Source: Allantophomopsis cytisporea (Eukaryota; Ascomycota; Leotiomycetes; Phacidiales; Phacidiaceae). Taken from it: 64,000 nt of DNA. Each line of letters starts with the position of its first letter. The stretch's first letter is position 1. The notes below the pieces were generated by a model, which was given only the letters and a program-made list of their open reading frames with translations, did not search any database and was not told the DNA's origin. Position numbers and translations under genes: made by a program. Positions 44,879 to 55,208 of the stretch are shown here, in pieces. Location of the stretch: assembly GCA_024752435.1 (NCBI GenBank), contig CP103034.1:1488001-1552000 (forward strand), written 5' to 3'.

Positions 44879-46322
44879 TTGGAGACTAAGAAAACGTATG
44901 CAAATGCTTACACGGGTCTCGACAAGGAGAATGCGAGAACGCTGCAGGGTGCAAAGGCAACTAAGGTGAACAAGGAAGCGTGGCTAGCCAAATATGAACC
45001 TGGGGCAGCTGATGAAACTACAAAGATGCCAGATACGAATTTTGAAGAGAATCCTCGACCTCGGATGTATATAAAGAATAATATTTCACCACTGATGAAG
45101 GCACACTTGCTCTAGATAATCCGTTGAATGATCTTGACCAGGCTCAAGGTAATTGGAATGAAGAGAGTCTTCAGCGCAACAAGAAAACAGTTCGAGGGGA
45201 GCTGAAAGACTCTGGTAAGATAGCTGTTGAATTGGTCAACAGAAAAATAGTAGAGCTCAAAGCGGAGATCATAAAGCTTGAAGCTAAACTCCCAGGTGGC
45301 AGAGAAGTGAAAATTGTTGGTGGAGTATTCCCGGTTATGATAACAAGGGTGTGACCATTACAGAGGAGGATAGGAAAGTAACAGCTGGTAGGACCCGCAG
45401 TATTAATTTGAAATGTCTCCCTAATTAGATCAGGATTATTAGAACCACTACCCAAGGTAGAGGAAGGCAAAGAAAATCCCTTGACCAGAGTAAGTTAAAT
45501 GCTTCTTATACCAGGATGATACTAACTTTTCGAAGGTCTCATGCAGAATCTCTTCTACCAAAGATATCAAAGTGAGCTCATCAGCTGAGTTAGCCATCGC
45601 TGTCGCCGCCAAGGCTGGATGGGGTTTGTGGAGCGTGTCAGGAGGAGCCTCACACACACAATCCAGTGCCAAGGCCATATCCTTAATGTCAAATCTTTCG
45701 GTTGAGATTCAAATGGACTGCATGGTTGTTGAAACTGAGCGATCATGGCTACATACAGACTTGTTCTCCGATGCTGAGCTTGATTCTGGAAAGTAAGTTG
45801 TCCCACCCTAATCGTTCCTCGTTACCTTTGATTATATCTAAAACTCTTGCTTTCCCTTAAACTTAACATCTCGCCTGGGGAGGAAGAGCTAAAAAGACTA
45901 TACAATGGGAACCAAGCCCCGAGAGGTGAATTTTAACAATTCTCCTCCTACCCTATAGCATTTGTTGTCGGTGCCGACACCGAACTTAGCGTATGTCATC
46001 TCTCAAACATCGTTCCCTTGGGTGTACTGTGTCATAGATATCTGCTAACGTTGGCCAATAGTTCTCTGGTGACACAACTGCACTCGAAAGTGCTGTAGAA
46101 GCCTTTAGTACCAGCGCTAACATTTCTGTTGGCTATGGCCTACTCTCTGTCTCTGCCTCCCACAGTCAGTCAAAGACCTCCTCTAAGACAAAGACAGAGT
46201 CAATAGTTACTGGTTGCATGATATCTGTACAATCGCCGCAGATTATTAGCTGGGTTCAGAGCCTTTTGCCTGCGCTTCCTAGAGACGTCAACACTCCTAG
46301 TCGTATGATTGGTGTTTTTTGA
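44879..46322 (+). pseudogene. Broken gene for a large uncharacterised protein
   Basis: Coding-like sequence runs through changing frames. Segment 1 (44879-45115) contains NKEAWLAKYEPGAADE and lacks a start codon. Segment 2 (about 45088-45353) is charged and helical (NRKIVELKAEIIKLEAKLP, coiled-coil-like) and lies in another frame. A one-base shift near 45315 leads into GYDNKGVTITEEDRK. Segment 3 reads SSAELAIAV, GWGLWSVSGGASHTQSS, SNLSVEIQMDC and ends DSGK. Segment 4 has GNQAPRGEF, an in-frame TAA near 45936, then YPIAFVVGADTELS, and after an intron a Ser-rich SVGYGLLSVSASHSQS run and SPQIISWVQSLLPALP. Introns 45388-45442, 45490-45535, one from about 45795 to 45907, and 45990-46059 keep usable splice signals. 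The C-terminal half resembles, from memory, a class of large fungal and bacterial proteins of unknown function. Two frameshifts, one nonsense codon and the missing start point to recent inactivation. Confidence 0.6.
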
Positions 46323-47031
46323 AGGATAAGGGTTATTTGAACAGGTTCAACGACTTAAAAAGTCTAAGAATAATCTTATGTTATTTAATTTCCCTACTAG
46401 TAATTCGTATCATAGCTCAGTATTATCATCTTAAAAAATCTATGCCTTCGAGTTACACAATGGTCACTTCTCTTTTCCTTGTGATCCTATATGCCAGGTT
46501 GAACCTTGCAAGTGCACATAGTTTAAACTCTTCCAAGTCACAAAACATTGAGGAAAATCGAGTGAAGTATGATCATGGGGGCAGAGAGAAACGTTTGGAA
46601 TATCAGTTCAGGGCTGAGCTATAGAATTTGACAACCAATCCAAAACCTCCTCGTTTCTTACGCTAAATCATAATCATATCTTGACACCTCTAGGTACTTG
46701 ATTGTGGGGCTTAAAAGAACGAGGCTTATACCTTATATAATATCATCAAGTTCTATCCCTAGACTTTCACTTTACGACGTATGCAATGTAGAGCTGTGTT
46801 TTTGGAGATCCGAAGACATGTATAGCTGTGATTCCAGATTACGCATCAAATGTGAACTCAAGTTGTAATCGCTGAAACACAATCTTCAATGATCATTTGG
46901 TAACACCACCGCAACATTTCTTGGGCTCTTGTATTGCCTTGAACAACATTTTCTGCCAGCTCGTTTCTTTAGATCGCAATGTGTAGGGACTTAATGAATC
47001 GCAACAAACGCCCTTTTTGGTTCCAGTGACA
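46323..47031. other. Intergenic, no gene recognised
   Basis: AT-rich sequence between the 3' end of the broken large gene and the 3' end of the second small gene. No credible frame seen. Confidence 0.5.
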
Positions 47032-47321
47032 TTATGCCTTGTTTTGGACGTCTAAACCGACTGCCATAATTACTCCAGCTCCCTGAGACACGACGTATGG
47101 TAAATTCTGGCCAAATACACCGTTGAGTGCCATGATATCAATAGAGGCAGAAACTTCCGGCTTAAATCTTTACTAAGACCTGGAAGACTCAGCTACAAGA
47201 TAATAGGATAAACATATACAATGCTGCTTACCTCGTGAGACTTAAGTAGCAGCTTCTGTATATCGGAAACCTTGAAAGAAGTCTTAAACTCCTTGATTTG
47301 TACAGTTCTTATTGTAGACAT
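47032..47321 (-). CDS. Small unknown protein, right flank of the broken large gene
   Basis: Exons 47321-47232 and 47160-47032 (71-bp intron, GTAAGC to TTTAAG) encode 72 residues. Exon 1 is basic and helical (RTVQIKEFKTSFKVSDIQKL); exon 2 contains PEVSASIDIMALNG, FGQNLPYVVSQGAGV and IMAVGLDVQNKA. The join is in frame; using the nearer CAG acceptor would bring an early stop, so the later AAG was chosen. No signal peptide. I do not recognise a family. It lies 0.7 kb beyond the broken large gene in opposite orientation, mirroring the small gene at 44.2-44.5 kb, so the three may form one module. Confidence 0.5.
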
Positions 47322-48073
47322 CTTGAAGGAGATAAATGTACATGACACTGGGAAAAAGATATACAAGAGACAAACAAATCGCAGATAAGTAATTTATGAG
47401 GAGACTCATTTGTTAGATAATATATTCATAGGCAGACGAATCTATATACTTTTAGCATCGAGTTGACCTTATATTAAGTGAAGCGGAGTAGGTAGAAATG
47501 GTTCCCAAATACTCTACTTACATGTGACTTTCTCAGCTCGACGATTTCGAAAGACTTTGAGCTGTTGCGTGGTTATCTGATCCGTGCGAAGGTTTGGGCT
47601 TAGATATAACTAGCTAGTTTAGCGCTGTCAGCAACCTGCATGAAGCTAAGCCTACTAAGCTTTAGCCTGCAGGGAATCCCAAGTTTTGTGCCTGATGTCG
47701 TGCGGTTACTTCCCGCAAGCATGGCAATTGGAACTCATTTGGACGTCGCAAAATGACGACACCAACTGCATTACTCTACGATGGCAGTACGGTGCGGAAG
47801 CTACAATGTTAGTTCCGTTTGTATGATGCGATCCATGCTGACAACCACAATATATAAGGTCTGCTTGTCTCCGAAAATATTCCCACAGTAAAACTTGAGT
47901 TTCGAATCAACTACCTATCTATCAATTCCATCGCCAAGTGTTCTTCTTGAAAGATACAAAATAGATCAGTAAGCATGGACACTTGTGTACCTACCCTGTC
48001 AGAGTCCTGAACGAAGACAATTAGGCTTTGCAACAATTTTCAGCTCGACGACAAACCAATCATCTTCCAAAAA
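47322..48073. other. Divergent intergenic region
   Basis: 752 bases between the small minus-strand gene and the cupin gene. GC-richer between 47560 and 47800, with an AAGCTAAGCCTACTAAGCTT near-palindrome at about 47642-47661. A TATATAAG box at about 47852-47859 lies 215 bases before the cupin start. No gene recognised. Confidence 0.4.
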
Positions 48074-48478
48074 ATGTCGCATCCAACTTCAATCATCATC
48101 CCAGGCGGAGCGAAAGAGGGTGCCAGCACTGCCAAGCTTGGAGCTACCTTCACCGGCGACGTATGGCTCGACCCGATATACGCCGACTCCAGGGTTGCTA
48201 TGGGTAATGTCACTTTCACGCCGTGTGCGCGCACTCACTGGCATACACATGTGGAGGGCCAGATTCTCCAAGTCGTCCAAGGTTCCGGATGGATTTGTGA
48301 TAAAGGCGGAGAGCCAAGACGTATCAAGAAGGGCGATGTGATTTATGCTCCTCCACAAACAACACACTGGCATGGAGCTGATGATAATACTTTGATGTCT
48401 CATCTGGCTATTGGCTTGGGGGAAACCAAGTGGCTTGAGGCTGTAACTGATGAGGAGTACAACAAGAAGAAGCATTAG
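48074..48478 (+). CDS. Single-domain cupin of the hydroxynitrile-lyase-like type
   Basis: Single exon of 134 residues forming one beta-barrel cupin. The first cupin motif reads CARTHWHTHVEGQILQVVQG and the second GDVIYAPPQTTHWHGAD. The HxH...Q...H arrangement (HWHTHxxGQ and the later HWHG) is that of manganese-binding bacterial cupins such as the (R)-selective hydroxynitrile lyase GtHNL and carboxymuconolactone decarboxylase-linked cupins; length also fits. The metal site is therefore likely intact. In fungi such proteins are poorly characterised. At the edge of an aromatic-degradation cluster it could act on a hydroxy-keto or lactone intermediate, but that is inference. Next gene downstream is an SDR 640 bases away. 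Confidence 0.85.
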   Translation: MSHPTSIIIPGGAKEGASTAKLGATFTGDVWLDPIYADSRVAMGNVTFTPCARTHWHTHVEGQILQVVQGSGWICDKGGEPRRIKKGDVIYAPPQTTHWHGADDNTLMSHLAIGLGETKWLEAVTDEEYNKKKH

Positions 48479-49120
48479 GTGTTTTGCGATGTAAATCAAT
48501 GAATTTTGACTTGCTTGATATTTCCAAAGCATTAGTGCTCAGAAATTCGTGACTAGGTGCTCAGAAGTGTCATTGATTTACAGCATGAAATTATTCTTCT
48601 CGAGCTTGCGTTGCTTTTCGACAAGATTACTTGTAACGGAATATTACCAAGAACGTGTAGCAAAGTAAACGGATGAGAGCAAACTTGAACTGCATTTATT
48701 TATAAATGAGAATTTATTCCGGCATTATCTGTCTATGAAATCAATCATGGTCAAGAAGAGATTTGTCTTGTTCGCGTAGGTTATCATTCATTCTTCTGCA
48801 AAGTACCCATTTCGATCTATGTATATCGACAAGACTCAGCTGATCATCTCGCTTGAACAGTAACGACATGCATGCCCTGTACTGTAGCACCAAAAACCGG
48901 ACTGCATGGACTTAAGGAATTAATCTCCAGTTCCCTTGAGTCAGCAATAGTCCTGGTTAGTTAAGTCCGGAAGAATCTCAGGTCGTAAGCAAAGTTCTTC
49001 GAATATACTTTTTGGGAGTCTGCAGGGCATTGTAACTATATATATATATATATACAGATTCAAGTCCTACTGCAATGCGTACAAGTCTAACAGTGCTCGA
49101 TTCTCCTCCTCTCGAATAAA
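48479..49120. other. Intergenic with a TA microsatellite
   Basis: No gene. The last 90 bases are the presumed core promoter and leader of the following SDR gene. Confidence 0.5.
49035..49055. repeat. TA dinucleotide repeat
   Basis: A run of about ten TA units directly upstream (about 65 bases) of the SDR start codon. It may act as an extended TATA element as well as being a length-variable microsatellite. Confidence 0.8.
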
Positions 49121-49931
49121 ATGCATGGCAAAATATTCGCAATCACCGGTGGCGCCAGTGGCATTGGCCTTGCACTGGCCAAGAACCTTCTAGCACGAGG
49201 AGCAACGGTGTCCCTATCAGACATCTCTACCTCGAACCTCGCAATGGCATCTCGCCAGCTAAACAGCGACAGAATTCTGTCCACGCAATGCGATGTGCGC
49301 AACCAAGCCTCAGTCCGAAGCTGGCTGCAACGAACCGTCGACACCTTCGGCCGCCTCGATGGCGCAGCCAATGTAGCCGGCTCGTTGGGAAAGTCGAATA
49401 CCTATGACAGCAGAATCATCAACCAGGATGAGGCAGATTGGGATGGCATCATTGGCATCAATCTCACCGGCGCGATGTATTGTATCAAGGAAGAGCTTAA
49501 GCATTTGGGTCATGGTGGGAGTATCGTCAATGTAGCTTCTTTCTGCGCGTTACAAGGGGTGCCCAAGTTTGCAGCGTATAGCGCTGCAAAGCATGGGTTG
49601 GTGGGGCTTACGAAGAGTGTGGCGAAGGAGATGGGAGTTGAGGGTATCAGACTAAATGTTGTTGCTCCGTAAGTTCAGTCATAGTCAACGAATGGCACAT
49701 GAATTAGAGTCGTAATACAGTGCTGATTGGTATGATAGGGGTTTTATTGATACTCCAATGCTGCGGGCTCTAGGTGGTGATGCAGAGGTAATACAAGGCG
49801 CCGAGCTGACTCCATTGGGTAGGCTTGCCAGGTCAGAAGAAGTTGCCAGTGTTATTAGCTTTTTACTTGGGGAGGAATCATCGTTCGTTACAGGATCCGT
49901 TTATACTGTTGATGGTGGATGTACCTCATAG
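49121..49931 (+). CDS. Classical short-chain dehydrogenase/reductase (SDR)
   Basis: NAD(P)-dependent oxidoreductase, cytosolic. Exons 49121-49668 and 49739-49931 (70-bp intron within the conserved NVVAPG segment) give 246 residues, the standard length for classical SDRs. TGGASGIG forms the cofactor loop (residues 9-16), CDVRN the second acidic strand, NVAGSLG corresponds to the NNAG motif, NVASF carries the catalytic Ser and YSAAK the Tyr and Lys. The C-terminal part GSVYTVDGGCTS is typical. The acidic SDISTSN after strand 2 suggests NAD preference. It could oxidise a cis-diol or alcohol intermediate of the neighbouring aromatic pathway; no specific substrate is evident. Confidence 0.92.
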
Positions 49932-50252
49932 ATTCGTATCATCTATCACAATTGATAAGAGAATGTATATGTATATATTTGCTCACTCATAACTAGTGTA
50001 AATTTCGAGTTACAGAAACAAGTTTCTTTTCCTCTTCTTTTGAACTAGCAACTTACAGTTATAGAATCTTAAGTGCAAGGAAAATCTCCAGAACTTACTG
50101 AATGTAATGATCAGGTCATTCTCAATGCTAGAAGAATGACCAATGAAAGGTTGGAATAAGATACTAGCCACTGTTCCACAGTCTGAAGAAAATAACTATA
50201 TCAATGAAAGCAATTCTATAGTCTATATGACGCTGAAAAAAAGCCAACATTC
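49932..50252. other. Short intergenic region between convergent genes
   Basis: 321 AT-rich bases between the stop codons of the SDR and the second cupin gene. Nothing recognised. Confidence 0.5.
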
Positions 50253-50862
50253 TTATTTATAAGCACCCAAGTCCTCCTCTATCTTCTTCCCACCAACGCT
50301 GAACTCCTTCGCAGGCATCATGACAGCAACAGACCTAGCCCATTCTGTTTCACTAGCGTTACGCCATGAATGCATTGTCCCTCTTTGAATAACCACGTCG
50401 CCAGGTTCCATGATCCTGGTCTCTCCGCTGTCGAGCCTCAACTCCATGCGACCTGCAACGCATACAGAAAAATCAATCGAGAGGGTCTGATGCATGAACT
50501 CATTGTTCCCTGGTGCAGCGTCGAAGAAGCGAAGAACTGCCCCTTCTTGGTGAACGAAGCCCAGCTTGCCGGAAGAGAGGACTTGGTCGCTCAAGGTTAT
50601 GTCTGTATGATTTTGGATGAATTGTTAGACAAAAGGTGTGTAGGCTTCACTTCAGATAGAGAGAGTAGAGACAAGTACCTTTTCTGTCTTGGAAATCGAC
50701 TGGCGTTTCATTAGTCGCAAACGCAGTGGCCACAGCTATTTTCCCCTCATCTCTCTTCACCCATTCTAGACCCTTCGTAGGCAAAACAATGCTGGCGGCA
50801 TTATCATCGTGCCCTGTCACGTAGACATTTGGCGTTCTGAGTCTCGGTGGTGTGTCAGTCAT
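50253..50862 (-). CDS. Cupin-domain protein
   Basis: Exons 50862-50679 and 50602-50253 (76-bp intron) encode 177 residues. The N-terminus (PNVYVTGHDDNAASIV) is that of a widespread fungal single-cupin family often found beside aromatic or lactone metabolism genes; the core has FMHQTLSIDFSVCVAGRMELRL and PGDVVIQRGTMHSWRN, the two cupin motifs. The first motif lacks the usual HxH pair, keeping only the late HSW histidine, so metal binding is doubtful. An ATG at 50934 in the same frame would add 24 residues; the start at 50862 matches the usual family start better. Function unknown; possibly an isomerase or decarboxylase-like partner in the catabolic cluster. Confidence 0.82.
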
Positions 50863-51575
50863 GGCTGTGAATAGAAGTAAGCGGATAGATGGCCAAATGA
50901 ATCCACGGCTGGTCTTTCGTAGAAAAGGGTGCATTATTAGGGCTAAATCGCTATGGCTGACATGATATTTCTATAAGTTGTTATTGGTGTTACATACCTC
51001 TCAGATGATAGAATTGGACCAAATTATATTTGAGTTTGCGGCAGATCTATAGTTCTGGAAAAAATCTCATACATTGTGACCGATCATCAGGTCTTTAGTA
51101 CACCTCTACAAGTCGATGGATATGTCATAAGTTAAGGAACCCTGTCCGGCGATAATATACTTCGGACCATCAGAATCCCGTAGAAATGTTTAAGTACAGG
51201 AGAATCTTGTCTAGCAAATGTCCGGCCCGGCTATCTAGATCGCGCTAATTCATTAGCTGTCAGCAGGTCGCATTAGTGTTCATTGAACTGCGGGAAGAAT
51301 AGCCCTGCGCATGCTTAAATAAACGACAGCCCCACGTACTATTTCCAGATTAAGGTTCTCGATTACGTATCCTAGCGCGGAGATAATTAGTCCTTAGATC
51401 CGCTTACAATGTGAAGCATTTGGCAGATTCTACTCTAAGAGTTAAGCGCCTGTCAGCAATCTACATGTTTTACGATTTTGTATCAAATCTATATGGAAAA
51501 GTTTGGATTAACTACACTCATCACAATCTCAAACAATACACCCTTTAGCGCGATAAGCCACCAGATCTTTTTACC
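50863..51575. other. Divergent intergenic region, cupin / bZIP regulator
   Basis: 713 bases that can serve as promoters for the second cupin gene and for the bZIP regulator. Several CGG/CCG triplets occur (around 51150-51250), without a clear palindrome. No gene seen. Confidence 0.4.
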
Positions 51576-52605
51576 ATGGCACATGATTGGAGCATAGCAG
51601 GCGAATATAACCACGGCTCAGAGTACGCTGGTCACCTAATCCCGCAAATTCGCAATCTCGAGGAGGCAACTTCCCCGCACGACGACTGGAGGGGCATATC
51701 GAATTCAGCAAGAAGGAGAAAAATCCAGAATCGCTTGAATCAGAGAGCTTGTAGTGAGTCGCACCTGTTACTCTTGCCCTGTCCTGGTCACATGAAGCCT
51801 GACTAGCACAGGGAATCGTAAAGCTCAGATTGAAGCTCGGCAGAACAACAGAGATACTGAAGGAAATAGCCGGTCGGCAATCCGAGGTCTGAATAGTTTC
51901 GCAGGTGACCTTGTAGTTGTGACGGCCTGCCATGACTTCAGTGGGGCAACCCCCAGCGAGCATAGAAGCGAGACACCCCATATCGAAAGCCCAGCATTTG
52001 GACCCGGGCCACGAAAACAGCTTACGAATGTCTGCGAGATGTCAGAGGCTGATGTTCAGATAACTATATCATATTTTGAACAGTCGACACTGAAAAACTA
52101 TATGCTGGGGTCTCCTGTAGTTGATGATCTTTTAACATTGATCCCATTCAACATGTACCGCGCATTTATCAATAATGCACATGCACTTGGTTACAGTATG
52201 GATGAAATGAACAATGAAGAAGCGCTGTCGGTATTCAACGGCAAGACGCCTAGATTCAATTGGCAGTGCCCGATCAGTCTTCGTCCGACAATGGTTCAAC
52301 GTCAGATACCTCATCACCCTTGGCTTGACCTATTTCCAATCCCGCGGATGAGAGACAACTTAATACTTGCGGGAAACTCGTTGGATGAGACGGAACTTTG
52401 TATTCATCTTGTTGGGTTTGCATCTGGGCGAGCTATACGTCCTGGAATCGCAATCTGGGGAGAGCCGTGGAATCCTTCTTCTTGGGAAATCACAGATGAG
52501 TTTCTTCAATGCTGGAAATGGGCTCTCGAGGGGTGCGAGGAATTGTTGAAGTCCTCTAACATATGGCGAGCAAAAAGAGGAGAAACTCCAATTACTCTCC
52601 GATGA
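51576..52605 (+). CDS. bZIP-like regulator with DUF3425 domain
   Basis: Likely nuclear transcription regulator of the surrounding catabolic genes. Exons 51576-51753 and 51812-52605 (58-bp intron) encode 323 residues. The basic region is split by the intron: DDWRGISNSARRRKIQNRLNQRACRNRKAQ, matching the fungal bZIP/DUF3425 pattern, but no regular leucine heptads follow, as is usual for this group. The C-terminal 200 residues form the DUF3425 domain (PF11905 type): DDLLTLIPFNMYRAF, HHPWLDLFPIPRMRDNL, and WGEPWNPSSWEITDEFLQCW. It lies in the middle of the aromatic-catabolism genes, making it the best candidate for cluster control. Confidence 0.88.
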
Positions 52606-52898
52606 CCATTACCCTGTGACTTGTTTGTATTTTGGTTCTGATTATACGAATTGGCTGCGGGTATGCATCATACCCTGGACTGCTCAAAGAAACAAGGTTG
52701 ACTTTTTGCATCATCTAGACCACATAAGTCTGAAAAGCTAATATAGAAATAGTCATCAACTAGCGAACCTAATAGTGGAACCTACGTTACGTACTAGTGT
52801 GGCCACTTAGAATATATCAAGGTCTCTATCCTCGACCATGGTCCATCGCTTTCTACTCGTTCTCTCCGAACGAACAAATACGTCATAAGACCATCAAC

Positions 52899-53716
52899 AT
52901 GGCAGATGTAGTCAAATCAACACCAGCATTTTATGCCATTATTGCTGGAGCTGGTTCTGGTACCGGTAAGTAGGGGTCTAAATTGTGATCTATGCATACC
53001 TGACTGGGTATGAAGGTGCCTCCATCGCCCGCAAGTTTTCCAAATGCTACTCGAAAGTTATTCTGCTCGCTAGATCCCAAAAGACTCTTGATAATCTGAC
53101 CGCCGAGCTCAACTCCAATGCCAGCAACTCTGAATTCCTCGGAATCGCCACCGACGTTGTTGACCCAACCTCGGTTTCTGCAGCTTTCGAAAATATCAAG
53201 GAGCAACTCGGCGACGCTCAGCTAGCCGCCGCTGTGTACAACGTGGGTGTGGGATACGTCAAAAAACCATTCCTCGAGCTCACCTTGAAGGAATATACCG
53301 GTGGGTTCGAGAGCAATGCTGTGGGTTTCTTTAATTTCGCACAATCAGCCATGCCACTGCTACTTACTTCCGTGACGTCCTCGCCGCATCCGCCGACTCT
53401 GCTAGTTACCGGTGCCACGGCTGCACTTAGAGGCGTCGCACAAAATGCACCATTTGCCTCTGGCAAGAGCGCGAAGCGTGTAACCGCGCAAACATTGGCG
53501 AAGGAGTTTGGGCCGCAGGGTGTGCATGTGGCCCATATCATTCTCGATGGAGGGGTTGATACGCCTGAGAGAAAGGGTAAAGTGGTTAATGAAGGGAAGG
53601 AAGATGGCCAGATCAATCCAGATAGCATTGCTGATGCATGTTGGTGGTTGCATACTCAACCTAGAACATCATTTACTTGGGAGATTGATATCAGACCTTT
53701 CATTGAGAAGTGGTAG
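52899..53716 (+). CDS. Divergent SDR lacking the catalytic tyrosine
   Basis: Exons 52899-52965 and 53016-53716 (50-bp intron inside the glycine-rich loop) encode 255 residues with a Rossmann fold: AGAGSGTGASIARKF, then VYNVG, and LVTGATAALRG. At the place of the YxxxK active site the sequence reads FASGK, keeping the lysine but replacing tyrosine with phenylalanine, as in a recognisable SDR subgroup. The C-terminal TWEIDIRPFIEKW is typical of that subgroup. Cofactor binding looks intact, but classical dehydrogenase chemistry is doubtful; it may reduce by another mechanism or have a non-enzymatic role. It follows the bZIP regulator by about 290 bases in the same direction. Confidence 0.88.
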
Positions 53717-54916
53717 ACATGATTTTATAGATTGTTGAGTTTGATGGACTTGTTATCACCATTTCAAAGCACTGTTTAGAGGTTTTTCCTTTGTTATACC
53801 AAAGACACTTGGAAGGAATTCGAACCTTGACACACCTATTTGCAAATGGCAATTATATGGTCGAGTACATACAATGCTTCACTTTGAGTAGGGTTTAGGA
53901 CGCAAGTTTTTATATGAAAGTTTCCAATCTCATCTGCTATAGCAGCTAGATCAGCAACACTACCAAAATGAATATATATTTGGTTTTCATATAATGAATA
54001 ATCTTCTTCGTAAATACATAACCTTGGCCAGCTTTCCATGTCTCCTTAGACACAAGACTGGCATGCTAAATAATGTTATCCTGCCAATCACCCTAATAAC
54101 TGATAGCGGTATCTTCTCTCTTAGACAATGAAATAAGCAACGTTTGTGTCTTGATTAAAAGAGGTCTGCCACTTGATACTTTTTGTCATCAGATTGTTCC
54201 ACAGAACAAGACATAAAATAGGGGAGAAGAACGGTAAGCTGAGGAACGGAATCTGAAACTGAACATGGAAAGTAAAACAACTTTTGTTGAGATGGGTGAG
54301 ATGATCATCACGAGTGGTTCAATGTGGAAGACTGTCAGACCAAGGGAAGTGACATTCTATTGAAATACGTGCGCATTAATGACTGAGGTTGGAGAGTAGT
54401 AGTCGTAGTATTAGTGCAGCTCTCACATTCAAAATGAGCAATTCCCAATTAGGAAGTGTGCACGCGCACTTTAGGTATTATTGATTTCATAGCTTTTCAA
54501 AAAACTTCTCTTTGTATATGGCAATCATGTTTACAAGTATGATGCGTGACTTCACTGCGCACAACGATCAATCCGCGCTGTGTTGCGACACAATCTTTGG
54601 CGTAGGAAATAAGGCGTTAGCTATCAGATACGCCTCCAGATGCGCGCCAGAACAGGAGCTGAGAGGTTTGCACGAGGGAAGTTATGCGACACTACAGAGA
54701 CTATGCAAATGTAGGAAACTTGCGATGACTTATGGCAAATGGCAATTCTTCATTGACCTATAGGTCATTCTTTTAAATCTATACCTGACAAAAAATAAAA
54801 ATAAATTACACATATACATTGAAATATGATACACCAAACTCTATCTTTCACCGGACTCCCAAACAGAAAATTAACAAGACAATCGCGCTGCCCATGATAC
54901 TAAACCAACTCAAATT
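53717..54916. other. Intergenic region without recognised genes
   Basis: 1.2 kb of AT-rich sequence between the SDR and the small minus-strand gene. A small frame at 54512-54763 lacks domain resemblance and is not called. Confidence 0.5.
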
Positions 54917-55208
54917 TCAAGTTGATCTACAAATCAGCTCCACAAGCGGCCAGCCACAGAATCCGGCAACAAAAAGGCCATAACTACAAAATGCATATCA
55001 GCAACTTAATTCCACCACACTTTGAGAGAGGCATAACTCACGTAATGCCAGCTCTGCCCACATGCCTAACCAATCGTGTGACATCTGGCTTAGCGGGAGC
55101 TACCAGGAGAGGATCTCTGCCAAATGGATGTGCTTCATAGGCGCGGAGAGCCAAGCGGACTCTTGAATATAAGGAGCGGGTACGGACGGAAGCTCGAGCG
55201 GCGGACAT
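54917..55208 (-). CDS. Small putative organelle-targeted membrane protein
   Basis: Exons 55208-55042 and 54983-54917 (58-bp intron, GTGAGT to TTGTAG, with a GCTGAT branch-like site) encode 77 residues. The N-terminus is Ala/Ser/Arg-rich, with no acidic residue in the first 24 positions (SAARASVRTRSLYSRVRLALR), which fits a mitochondrial presequence or matrix-side segment. The C-terminal exon adds one short hydrophobic stretch (YGLFVAGFCGWPLVELI). I do not recognise a specific family; a small accessory subunit of a respiratory complex is a possibility. It appears unrelated to the flanking catabolic genes. Confidence 0.6.

Noticed and set aside
45934..45968. Short GT-AG intron that would remove the in-frame TAA of the large gene
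   Set aside because: About 33 bases is too short for a fungal intron, and it would delete residues (QFSSYPI) that look conserved.
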